Shown: positions 56,827-64,000 of the stretch, piece by piece
Position numbering within the stretch: the stretch's first letter is position 1
Layout of the letters: every line of letters starts with the position of its first letter
Assembly: GCF_036248275.1 (NCBI RefSeq)
Contig: NZ_CP109181.1
Location: 1,860,001-1,924,000, forward strand
Length of the DNA stretch: 64,000 nucleotides
Direction of reading: 5' to 3'
Origin: Streptomyces sp. NBC_01716
GTDB lineage: Bacteria; Actinomycetota; Actinomycetes; Streptomycetales; Streptomycetaceae
Position numbers and translations under genes: made by a program
Notes under the pieces: generated by a model
Seen by the model: the letters and a program-made list of their open reading frames with translations, nothing else
Databases searched by the model: none
Told to the model about the DNA's origin: nothing

Positions 56827-59535
56827 ATGAAGCGCCGGGTATGGCTGACCGTCGGCGCCGTTGTTGTGGGGGGCGCGGGACTGATCACCGTCGCCATAGC
56901 CGATCCGCCGGAGAACCCGGGTAAGGCCGGTCAGGAGAAGCGGGCGGCCAAGGTTCGTACGCTTCAGCTTTCCCAGGGCGACGCCAACGAGAGGGAGCTG
57001 CCGAGCACCGGAACGGAGCCGTTCTCGCTCGTCGGCATCGGCTGGGACAGTGCGACGGCCGAGATCGACGGCGTGGCCCAGGTGCGTACCCGGGAGGCGA
57101 AGTCCGGCAAATGGTCCGGCTGGCAGTCGCTGGACCTGGACTCGCACGGACCGGACGAGCCGGAGGGCAAGACACGGGGTGCCTCCGAGCCGCTGTGGGT
57201 GGGGCCGTCGACCGCGGTGCGGGTACGGGTGGAGTCGGACAAGGGGCTGCCCAAGAATCTGAAGCTGCACATGGTCGATCCCGGAGTGAGCGCGACCGAG
57301 GCCGGGAACCCGGCCGAACCGGTCATGGACAGCGCCGCGTTCGCGGTGGACGCGACCGCGACCCCGGCGGCGAGCGATGCCGGGCCATCGGGCGACCCCG
57401 TGACGCCCAGCGATGCCGTGACGCCAGGGGATCCCGTGACGCCGACGGACAGCATCGCCCCGACGGAGTCGGTCACGCCCCCGGGCACCCCGACCGACAG
57501 CCCCGCTCCGACGGACACCGCGACGCCCGGTCCGAGCCCGACGCCCACCAAGCCGACCGCGCCGCCCTCGACGGTGAAGCGCCCGCCGATCATCGACCGT
57601 GCCCAGTGGGGCGCGGACGAGTCGATCGTCGCCGACCCGCCGGAGTACATCGACAAGGTGCGGGCGGTCTACATCCACCACACCGTCGGCTCGAACAACT
57701 ACAGCTGCGCCGAATCGGCCGCTCTGGTCCGCGGCATCATGACGTACCACGTCAAGACGGAGGGCTGGAACGACCTCGGCTACAACTTCCTGATCGACAA
57801 GTGCGGCCGGATCTTCGAGGGCCGGGGCGGCGGCGCCGACCTGCCGGTCAAGGGCGCGCACACGTACGGCTTCAACAGCTACTCCACCGGCATCGCCCTG
57901 CTCGGTGACTTCGAGGGCGACGCCGCCGCGGGCAAGGCCGCCGGGCGGCCGACCAGCGCCGCGCAGCAGTCCGCCGCCCGGGTCGCCGCCTGGAAGCTGG
58001 GCCAGTACGGCGGCAATCCGAAGGGCTCCGTGACCCTCGTCGCCCAGGGCAACACCGGGAAGTACACCGAGGGCCAGCAGGCCACGATGAGCGTGATCTC
58101 CGGCCACCGCGACGCCTTCGCCACCGCGTGTCCGGGCAAGAACCTCTACGCGAAGCTCCCCGCGATCCGCGACTTCGCCGCCGGCCCCGGCCGTAACTCC
58201 GCCATCCCGACCGCCGACTTCAACAGGGACGGCATCAACGACCTGGTGGCCGGGCTGCCCCGCGTCGCGAACAGCGACGGAAGCGTCACGGTCCTGCCGG
58301 GTACCACCGACGGACCGGGCTCCGCGGCACGGAGGACGATCAACCAGAACAGCCCGGGAATCCCCGGGAACTCCGAGGCGGGCGACCTCTTCGGCTCCTC
58401 CAACGCGTGGGGCGATGTCAACGGCGACGGATACGCCGACCTGATCGTCGGCTCACCCGGCGAGAACGGCACCACCGGGCAGACCGACACCGGCGTGGTG
58501 GCGGTGCTCAACGGCCCCGGTCTGAACAGCGGCAAGGGGTACTGGACCAACGCGACCACCCGGACCGCAGGCGAGAAGCTCGGCGCCACCGTCACCTCCG
58601 GTGACTTCAACGCCGACGGCAACGCGGACATCCTCTCCGTCGCTCCGGGCAAGCCGGGCCGCTGGTGGGCCTGGGACGGCAAGTCCGGCGCGGCCAAGTC
58701 CGGTTATCTGAACTCGACGGCGTACACCGGCGCCGTGAGCTACGCCTCCGCCGTCAGCGGCGACTTCAACAAGGACGGATACGCGGACGCCGCGATCGGC
58801 TTCCGCGACCCGGGCGGTATCGGCCGGCTGCTGTGGCTCAAGGGCTCCGCGACCGGGCTCCAGCGCGTCGGCGTCCTGGACGCGCGCGGCGGCCGTTCGC
58901 TCGCGGCGGGCGACCTCAACGGCGACGGCTACACCGACCTCGCGGTCGGCCAGCCGAGCACCACGGAGTCGGGGCACACACTCAAGGGCGGCGCGGTCAC
59001 GGCCGTCTTCGGGTCGGCGACGGGTCTGACATCGACGGGACGCAAGACGTTCGGCCAGGACACCGCCGGCGTTCCTGACACGGGCGAGACCGGCGACGAC
59101 ATGGGCGCCTCGGTCTCCGTGGGCGACGTGAACCTCGACGGGTACGACGACATCCTCACCGGCCTGCCGGGCGAGGACATCACCCGGAGCGGCGTCGCCA
59201 GGACCAACGCGGGCCAGGTCATCCTGCTGCGCGGCACGTCCACGGGCCCGACCGCCACCGGCTCGGCCGCGTATCACCAGGACACCGCGGGTGTGCCGGG
59301 CAGCACCGAGTCCGACGACCGCCTCGGCTCCGCCGTCTCGCTCACCGACCTGTCGGGCTACAGCCGGGCCGATCTGGCGATCGGCGCCGACGGCGAGGAC
59401 GCGAACAACGGCACGATCCTGCAGTTGGACAACAGCAGTGCGAGCGGCATCGTGACCAGTTCGGGCGTCTACTACGGCACCACGGCACTGGGCGCTCCCG
59501 CGGGCATGCGCATCGGCCAGGTACTGACGCCGTAA
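56827..59535 (+). CDS. Secreted PGRP-type N-acetylmuramoyl-L-alanine amidase with FG-GAP repeats
   Basis: 902 residues from the ATG at 56827, which opens a clear signal peptide (KRRVWLTVGAVVVGGAGLIT). An in-frame GTG at 56779 is less likely. A Pro/Thr/Asp-rich linker (~185-255, repeated T-P-S/T-D units) precedes the PGRP/Amidase_2 domain (~255-455). Zinc ligands are the His in VYIHHTVGSNN (near 283), and the His and Cys in SGHRDAFATACPG (near 426). The rest holds seven FG-GAP/VCBS-like calcium-binding repeats, such as ADFNRDGINDLVAGLP, DVNGDGYADLIVGSPGE and DLNGDGYTDLAVGQP. It probably cleaves or binds peptidoglycan at the cell surface. Confidence 0.93.
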   Translation: MKRRVWLTVGAVVVGGAGLITVAIADPPENPGKAGQEKRAAKVRTLQLSQGDANERELPSTGTEPFSLVGIGWDSATAEIDGVAQVRTREAKSGKWSGWQSLDLDSHGPDEPEGKTRGASEPLWVGPSTAVRVRVESDKGLPKNLKLHMVDPGVSATEAGNPAEPVMDSAAFAVDATATPAASDAGPSGDPVTPSDAVTPGDPVTPTDSIAPTESVTPPGTPTDSPAPTDTATPGPSPTPTKPTAPPSTVKRPPIIDRAQWGADESIVADPPEYIDKVRAVYIHHTVGSNNYSCAESAALVRGIMTYHVKTEGWNDLGYNFLIDKCGRIFEGRGGGADLPVKGAHTYGFNSYSTGIALLGDFEGDAAAGKAAGRPTSAAQQSAARVAAWKLGQYGGNPKGSVTLVAQGNTGKYTEGQQATMSVISGHRDAFATACPGKNLYAKLPAIRDFAAGPGRNSAIPTADFNRDGINDLVAGLPRVANSDGSVTVLPGTTDGPGSAARRTINQNSPGIPGNSEAGDLFGSSNAWGDVNGDGYADLIVGSPGENGTTGQTDTGVVAVLNGPGLNSGKGYWTNATTRTAGEKLGATVTSGDFNADGNADILSVAPGKPGRWWAWDGKSGAAKSGYLNSTAYTGAVSYASAVSGDFNKDGYADAAIGFRDPGGIGRLLWLKGSATGLQRVGVLDARGGRSLAAGDLNGDGYTDLAVGQPSTTESGHTLKGGAVTAVFGSATGLTSTGRKTFGQDTAGVPDTGETGDDMGASVSVGDVNLDGYDDILTGLPGEDITRSGVARTNAGQVILLRGTSTGPTATGSAAYHQDTAGVPGSTESDDRLGSAVSLTDLSGYSRADLAIGADGEDANNGTILQLDNSSASGIVTSSGVYYGTTALGAPAGMRIGQVLTP

Positions 59536-59545
59536 CATCCACGGC

Positions 59546-59581
59546 GCCCCGGTCTCCGCGCCGACACACGGAGACCGGGGC
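59546..59581. terminator. Bidirectional hairpin terminator
   Basis: A perfect 13-base stem (GCCCCGGTCTCCG and its complement) with a 10-base loop lies 10 bases after the amidase stop and between it and the convergent YcxB-like gene. Confidence 0.88.
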
Positions 59582-59612
59582 CGCCAACACCCCCTGGGCG
59601 CCTTCCCGTTCG

Positions 59613-60176
59613 TCACACGCGAGCGGTGTGCCCGTCCAGGATCGCCCGCAGCCGGTCGAGGTCCCCGGCCGCACGCACGCCCCGCTTGGGCAGGACGTCG
59701 AGGCACATGATGTTGGGGTCCCGGCTGAGCAGGACGAAGTGGCCCGCCGTCTCCCGGTAGCCCTGGAAGACGGACCACTGCTGGACCAACGTGCTGTGGT
59801 CGGTACGGCAGGTGATCCCGGCCGGAGACACGCTCGTGCGGTACTCGCCCTGCCATCCGACAATCCGCTGCACGTGGGCGGCTTGCAGCCGCGGGTACCC
59901 CCACACCATCAGAACGACCAACAGGAACAGCACCGTCGAGACGACGTCGGCACTCCCCCGGCCCACGGTGGAGAACAGCCAGTGCCCCACCCACAGCGCG
60001 AGGAACCCCCAGCGCAGCAGCCCGGTCCTCTTGATCCGCCCGCGGACCCGCAGGCCGGCCAGTGTGTCGGCGGGCTCGGGCCGGTAGGCGAGTCGGACCG
60101 CCGTCCGCTCGTCCACGACATCCACGGGAGTCTCCGCGCTGTTGTCGGTGCCTTCGGCACCGCGGTCCTCTGCCAT
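59613..60176 (-). CDS. YcxB-like membrane protein
   Basis: 187 residues. An N-terminal acidic stretch precedes VRLAYRPEPADTLAG, then two adjacent transmembrane helices around residues 55-92 (WGFLALWVGHWLFSTVG and STVLFLLVVLMVWGY). The C-terminal domain (~100-187: VSPAGITCRTDHSTLVQQW, then FVLLSRDPNIMCLDVLPKRG) matches the layout of the YcxB family, whose function is unknown. The ATG at 60176 is two bases after the stop of the preceding membrane protein, so it belongs to the sigma-factor operon. Confidence 0.8.
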   Translation of the reverse strand: MAEDRGAEGTDNSAETPVDVVDERTAVRLAYRPEPADTLAGLRVRGRIKRTGLLRWGFLALWVGHWLFSTVGRGSADVVSTVLFLLVVLMVWGYPRLQAAHVQRIVGWQGEYRTSVSPAGITCRTDHSTLVQQWSVFQGYRETAGHFVLLSRDPNIMCLDVLPKRGVRAAGDLDRLRAILDGHTARV

Positions 60177-60178
60177 GA

Positions 60179-60934
60179 CTACGACCCGTCCTTACCGGTG
60201 TCCTGGGTGTGCTCCGCGCTTCTGCCCCGCGAGGGAGAAGCCGCCGGAGGAGAGACCGCCGGGGGATTCCTCGGCTGTCCCGGCTGTCCCGGCGCGGCTG
60301 TCCCGGCCGGCTTCCCGGGCGCCGAGGGAGCGTCCGCGTCCGCACCGGACAACGCGGCGCAGTAGCCGTCCACGGCACCCTCGCCGCCCGCGGCGTCCAC
60401 CAGTCGCCGGAACGCCGCGCCCTCGTGCTTCTCGGCGCCCTGACTCCACGCGTGGCACAGCGCCGCGTGACTCCGGGACCCCGGATCGTGCGCCGAGGGC
60501 GGGGGCGCCGGTGACGAGGGGCTCGGGACCGTAGCGCCGGGTGTACCGCCAGGGGTACGCGGGGCGTCCACGCCCGGCGTGGACGTGGAGTTCTTCGCGG
60601 GGCCTTCGGCGGGGCGGAACGGATCCGGGAGCCCGCCGGGAACGGCCGCCACCGCCAGTCCGCCGAGCGTGGCGGTGGCGAGGGCCGCGCCGAGCGCCGC
60701 CTTCCATGAGACAAGGGCGGGGAACCGGCGCCGGGCCGGGCGCCAGTCGTCGCGCCTCCTGCGACTCCGGCCACGCCGGGGCACGGCGCCTTCGGCGGCG
60801 CTGCAGGCCTCCCGGAACGCCGTGAGCGCCCGCTCGACCCCCTCCGGCTCGACACCGCCTCGAACAGCGTCGGCGAGCGCCTGGACCTCGGGCGTGATGA
60901 ACGACGCATCCGTCGCTTCCGGCTCGCGTTTCAT
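60179..60934 (-). CDS. Single-pass membrane protein, possible sigma partner
   Basis: 251 residues; the ATG at 60934 overlaps the sigma gene's stop. The N-terminal ~70 residues are cytoplasmic and charged (EVQALADAVRGGVEPEGVER; then RRGRSRRRRDDW), followed by a helix (ALGAALATATLGGLAVAAVP) and a long Pro/Ser/Thr-rich external part with two Cys (ALCHAW and GYCAAL). I recognise no family. The position directly after an ECF sigma gene, with one membrane helix, is that of an anti-sigma factor, but no ZAS zinc motif (HxxxCxxC) is seen in the N-terminus. Confidence 0.75.
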   Translation of the reverse strand: MKREPEATDASFITPEVQALADAVRGGVEPEGVERALTAFREACSAAEGAVPRRGRSRRRRDDWRPARRRFPALVSWKAALGAALATATLGGLAVAAVPGGLPDPFRPAEGPAKNSTSTPGVDAPRTPGGTPGATVPSPSSPAPPPSAHDPGSRSHAALCHAWSQGAEKHEGAAFRRLVDAAGGEGAVDGYCAALSGADADAPSAPGKPAGTAAPGQPGQPRNPPAVSPPAASPSRGRSAEHTQDTGKDGS

Positions 60935-61560
60935 GTCTCATCCCTCAGCGTGCCCGACGCGGCGGGCGCCGCATTCTCCGCCCGGCTTCCCGAGGTCAAC
61001 TGCTCGGCCAGCCGCTTCAGCCCCCGATAGGCGGCCGTCCGCACGGCGCCCGGCCGCTTGCCCAGCACCCGTGCCGTGGAAGGTCCGTCCAGCCCCACCA
61101 CCACCCGCAGCAGCACCGCCTCCGCCTGGTCCGGCGGCAACTCGGCGAGCTGCCCCAGCGCCCACTGCGTCGACATCGACTCGAACACCGTTTCCACGGT
61201 GTCCGCCCGTCCGGGCAGTTCCAGGACATCCTGCTCGATGAGTGACATCCGGGGCCTGCGCTTCTGCTTACGGAGGTGGTCCAGCGCCCGGTTGCGCGCG
61301 ATGGTCGCCGTCCAGCCACGAAATCCCGCGCCGTCGCCCCGAAAACGCCTCAGGTCCCTGGCGATCTCCAGCCAGGCGTCCGAGGCGACATCCTCCGCGT
61401 CGTCCCCGACCAGCCCGCGCAGATATCCGAGCAGCCCTGGATGCACGAGCCGGTACGCCCTCGCGAAAGCTTCCTCATCCCCCTGCTGGGCGAGCGATAC
61501 GGCAATCCCGAGCTCCACGTCGGACACCTGCGTACGACGCTGGTTCCCACCCCTATCCAC
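60931..61560 (-). CDS. ECF-type RNA polymerase sigma factor
   Basis: 209 residues from the GTG at 61560. Sigma region 2 (~28-100): DEEAFARAYRLVHPGLLGYL, DAEDVASDAWLEIARDLRRF and GWTATIARNRALDHLRKQKR. Region 4 (~135-190): LAELPPDQAEAVLLRVVVGL with GPSTARVLGKRPGAVRTAAY and RGLKRLAEQL. The start is uncertain; a second GTG lies 12 codons in (VSDVELG). It heads a three-gene operon with the single-pass membrane protein and the YcxB-like protein. Its signal is unknown. Confidence 0.92.
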   Translation of the reverse strand: MDRGGNQRRTQVSDVELGIAVSLAQQGDEEAFARAYRLVHPGLLGYLRGLVGDDAEDVASDAWLEIARDLRRFRGDGAGFRGWTATIARNRALDHLRKQKRRPRMSLIEQDVLELPGRADTVETVFESMSTQWALGQLAELPPDQAEAVLLRVVVGLDGPSTARVLGKRPGAVRTAAYRGLKRLAEQLTSGSRAENAAPAASGTLRDET

Positions 61561-61785
61561 ACATGCCTCTTCGATCGCCCAGCATTCTTCCCCCTCCTGA
61601 CAGCGCCACGACGCACAGAAATGTCACATCAGGCGGAACATCAGGCGGAAGGAACGATAAGGAACGATCTCGACGCTCCGCGTCCGATTACTCACCTTGT
61701 GTGAGCGATGCCGCTCACCTTGCGCGCCCCGGTCAGGCGGACAATGGTTGTGATGGGATCTCCATGATGAGGTCGGGCGATAGAA

Positions 61786-64000
61786 ATGAGCCAAAGCGGA
61801 CTTCCCGCCGACGCATCTCATCCGCGTCGGCTTTCTTCAGAAGGCGAGGCCTTCTTTCCCGCCTCCTTCGCTCTTGCTCTTGTCGACGCCGACAGCACCA
61901 TCTCGTGGGCAGGCGAGTGGGCGGAGCGGCTGCTGGGACACCCGCCTCAGGAAGTCGTCGGGCGATCGGTCGCGGCGCTGATCGGTGACACGGATTCGGT
62001 TCTGCGCCACCGCGACGGTCGGCGGCTGCCCTTCCGCCCTCACCTGATCCAGCTGCCCGAGCACGTGGCCCGGGGCGGACGGCTGCTGGCGGCCGTTCCC
62101 ACGCGGGACGTCGCGGGAACGGACACCGCGGCGCTCATGGAGGCGGCGTTCGAGCAGTACCCGACCGCTTACGCGATCTATGACACGGAAGCGCGGCTGC
62201 TGCGGCTGAACACCGAGATGGCGCGCGTGCTCGCCCGCTCCGAGGAAGACCTGCGCGGCATGCACATCGGCGACATCGAGCACACCCCGGAGTACGCCGA
62301 GGCCGACATACGCGTTCGCCGGGTCGCCAAGACCGGAGAACCCGAGATCATGGAGCCCTTCACGAAGGTGCCCGGTGAGTCCGAGGCGCACCTGTGGTCG
62401 TCGGAGATCTTTCCCCTCAAAGACGACTCCGGGGAAGTGCGTGCCGTCGGCACCAACGCCCAGGACTTGACCGAGCTGCACCGCGGCCGTGAACGGCTGG
62501 CCCTGTTCACCGAGGCGCGCACGCGGATCGGGGTGAGCCTGGAGGTGGACGGCACAGCGCGCGAGCTGGCCGATGTGGCCGTTCCGCGCTTCGCGGACTA
62601 CGCGTGCATCGACCTGCTGGGTGCCGTCCTGGGCGGCGATCTGCCCGGACCTGTCGAGGACGGGACGGCCACACTTCATCGAGCGGTCAGCGCGTCGGCG
62701 TATGTCCCCTCGACGGTGCCCGACGGCAGCGCACACAGCCACCTGGCTCTCTCCCCCGTGAACCTGTGCCTGACGAGCGGCCGGGCGCTGCGGTTCTCTC
62801 GTACGGACCCGGAGATACGGCGCTGGCTGGCCGGGGACCCCGCCGGCGCGGCCCTGCCCGAGAATCACGGAGCGCACTCCTTCATCGTGGTCCCCATCCG
62901 CGCACGGGGCGCCACGCTCGGGGTCGTGTCCTTCACGCGCCATTCCGCCTCTCCGGGCCCGTTCTCCCCCGACGACCTGCTCGTCGCCGAGGACCTGGTG
63001 GCCCAGACGGCCGTCTGTCTGGACAACTCCCGCCGTTACACCCATGAACGGAACATCGCTTCGTCCCTTCAGCGCCGTGAGCTGTCTCCGCAAGCGCGTG
63101 CACAGCCCGCCGTCGACGTCGCTGCCCGGTATCTGTCCGCGCGCGGCGGCTCCGGTCCGGGCGGCGGCTGGTTCGACGTCATTCCGCTGCCCGGCCTTCG
63201 GGTGGGCCTGGTCGTCGGCACCGTGGTCGGGCATGGCATCCGTGCCGCCGCGGCGGCGAGCCGGCTCCGTATGGCTGTACGGACCCTCGCGGAGATCGAA
63301 CTGGCACCGGACGAAGTCCTCACCCGCCTCGACGACATCGTCAGCCACGCGCAGGAGGGAACGCGCATCGCGGGTGACGCGGTCAGCGACATCGGCGCCA
63401 CCTGCCTCTACGCGGTCTACGACCCCGCGTCCCGGGTCTGCACACTGGCGCGGGCGGGTCACCCGGCGCCGGTTCTGATACGCCCCGGAGCACGCGGCGA
63501 AGTCGTCTCCCTGCCTTCCAACTCCCCCCTGGGCATGGGGGGTCTGCCGTTCGAGGGAGCGCAGGTGACGCTGCCGCCGGACAGCGTGCTGGCCCTCTTC
63601 GACCGAAATCTCGGCCGGAGCGGCAACACCGTCGACGGCGACACCATCGAGGAGGCACCCGCCGGGCTGATGCGGGCGTTCAACGACCGGACCGACTCGC
63701 TGGACGAGATCTGCGAGAACATCGTGGACCTGGTCCGGCCCGAGGAGCCGAGGGACGACATCGCACTCCTTGTCGCCCGCACCCACGCCCTCGACAGCGA
63801 CCGCACCGCCTCCTGGGACCTGCCGTGCGATCCGTCGGTGGTCGCCGAGGCGCGCCAGAACGCGTGCGGGCTTCTGACCGCCTGGGGACTCGAAGACCTG
63901 GCTTTCGTGACCGAGTTGGTGGTGAGCGAGCTGGTCACCAACGCGATCCGCTACGGGGTGGGCCCGATCCGGCTGCGGCTGCTCAAGGACACGGCGCTGA
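61786..64000 (+). CDS. PAS-GAF-SpoIIE phosphatase with HATPase domain (truncated by window end)
   Basis: 738 codons are visible from the ATG at 61786 (MSQSGLPADASH) without a stop. Order: PAS-like region (~22-95), second PAS (~108-235, FEQYPTAYAIYDTEARLLRL), GAF (~245-430, FIVVPIRARGATLGVVSF), SpoIIE/PP2C-type phosphatase (~445-660, VVGHGIRAAAAASRLRMAV; CLYAVYDP; LARAGHPAPVL; DDIALLVART) and an RsbW-like HATPase domain beginning near 680 (ELVVSELVTNAIRYG). Such proteins adjust sigma factors by dephosphorylating anti-anti-sigma partners. Two metal-binding aspartates of the phosphatase core look replaced: GGGWFD for GGDWFD and GTVVGHG for GDVVGHG. No gene upstream shares its direction, so it appears monocistronic on this side. 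Confidence 0.9.
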   Translation, partial: MSQSGLPADASHPRRLSSEGEAFFPASFALALVDADSTISWAGEWAERLLGHPPQEVVGRSVAALIGDTDSVLRHRDGRRLPFRPHLIQLPEHVARGGRLLAAVPTRDVAGTDTAALMEAAFEQYPTAYAIYDTEARLLRLNTEMARVLARSEEDLRGMHIGDIEHTPEYAEADIRVRRVAKTGEPEIMEPFTKVPGESEAHLWSSEIFPLKDDSGEVRAVGTNAQDLTELHRGRERLALFTEARTRIGVSLEVDGTARELADVAVPRFADYACIDLLGAVLGGDLPGPVEDGTATLHRAVSASAYVPSTVPDGSAHSHLALSPVNLCLTSGRALRFSRTDPEIRRWLAGDPAGAALPENHGAHSFIVVPIRARGATLGVVSFTRHSASPGPFSPDDLLVAEDLVAQTAVCLDNSRRYTHERNIASSLQRRELSPQARAQPAVDVAARYLSARGGSGPGGGWFDVIPLPGLRVGLVVGTVVGHGIRAAAAASRLRMAVRTLAEIELAPDEVLTRLDDIVSHAQEGTRIAGDAVSDIGATCLYAVYDPASRVCTLARAGHPAPVLIRPGARGEVVSLPSNSPLGMGGLPFEGAQVTLPPDSVLALFDRNLGRSGNTVDGDTIEEAPAGLMRAFNDRTDSLDEICENIVDLVRPEEPRDDIALLVARTHALDSDRTASWDLPCDPSVVAEARQNACGLLTAWGLEDLAFVTELVVSELVTNAIRYGVGPIRLRLLKDTAL

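Noticed and set aside
61837..63786. A 649-codon minus-strand open frame
   Set aside because: The plus strand encodes a clear PAS-GAF-SpoIIE-HATPase protein that stays open to the window end; the minus frame shows no domain.

Overview
The window is high-G+C actinobacterial DNA, most likely from Streptomyces or a close relative. The evidence is G/C-biased codon third positions, GTG starts with GGAGG-type ribosome binding sites, many 4-base GTGA/ATGA stop-start overlaps, a SARP-type activator, Tat lipoproteins and a SpoIIE/GAF/PAS phosphatase. No tRNA, rRNA, CRISPR array or insertion sequence was recognised.

Region 1 (1-28876) is a nonribosomal peptide biosynthetic cluster built as two divergent arms around a SARP regulator (17218-19245) and an MFS exporter (15485-16759). 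The minus arm encodes a C-A protein that has lost its carrier domain (12434-15412), a C-A-T-C-A-T protein whose first A domain carries a threonine code (5795-12349), a terminal C-A-T-TE protein (1707-5798), an MbtH-like protein, a type II thioesterase and the start of a methyltransferase. The plus arm encodes a free-standing A domain with a glycine-like code, a NodU/CmcH-type carbamoyltransferase, and a T-C-T-C-A-T protein whose second module has no A domain. The assembly line is therefore uneven: one A domain without a T, and two T domains without an A. Two condensation domains carry an EHHxxxDG motif of the dehydrating (modAA) kind. A 1.85-kb tandem repeat and a 0.48-kb inverted repeat show recent recombination among adenylation and condensation domains.

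Region 2 (28954-42164) is a sugar-acid catabolic locus. A ten-gene minus operon has a peptide/oligosaccharide-type ABC importer (binding protein, two permeases, two ATPases), an aldo/keto reductase, an HpcH/HpaI aldolase, a sialidase-like Asp-box protein, a D-2-hydroxyacid dehydrogenase and an enolase-superfamily dehydratase. Divergent from it are a DUF1537 acid-sugar kinase, a PdxA2-like dehydrogenase and a DeoR regulator. A strong inverted repeat lies in the shared promoter region.

Region 3 (42270-56563) is a second carbohydrate locus: two secreted GH16 enzymes, KDG kinase, KDPG aldolase, an enolase-superfamily dehydratase, a DapA-family lyase, an SDR, an SMP-30 lactonase, an IclR regulator and a sugar ABC importer. 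Together these can encode sugar oxidation, lactone opening, dehydration and aldol cleavage to pyruvate plus a triose.

Region 4 (56827-64000) looks like chromosomal backbone: a secreted PGRP/amidase with FG-GAP repeats, an ECF sigma operon, and a PAS-GAF-SpoIIE-HATPase phosphatase cut by the window end. Hairpin terminators separate several of the convergent gene pairs.
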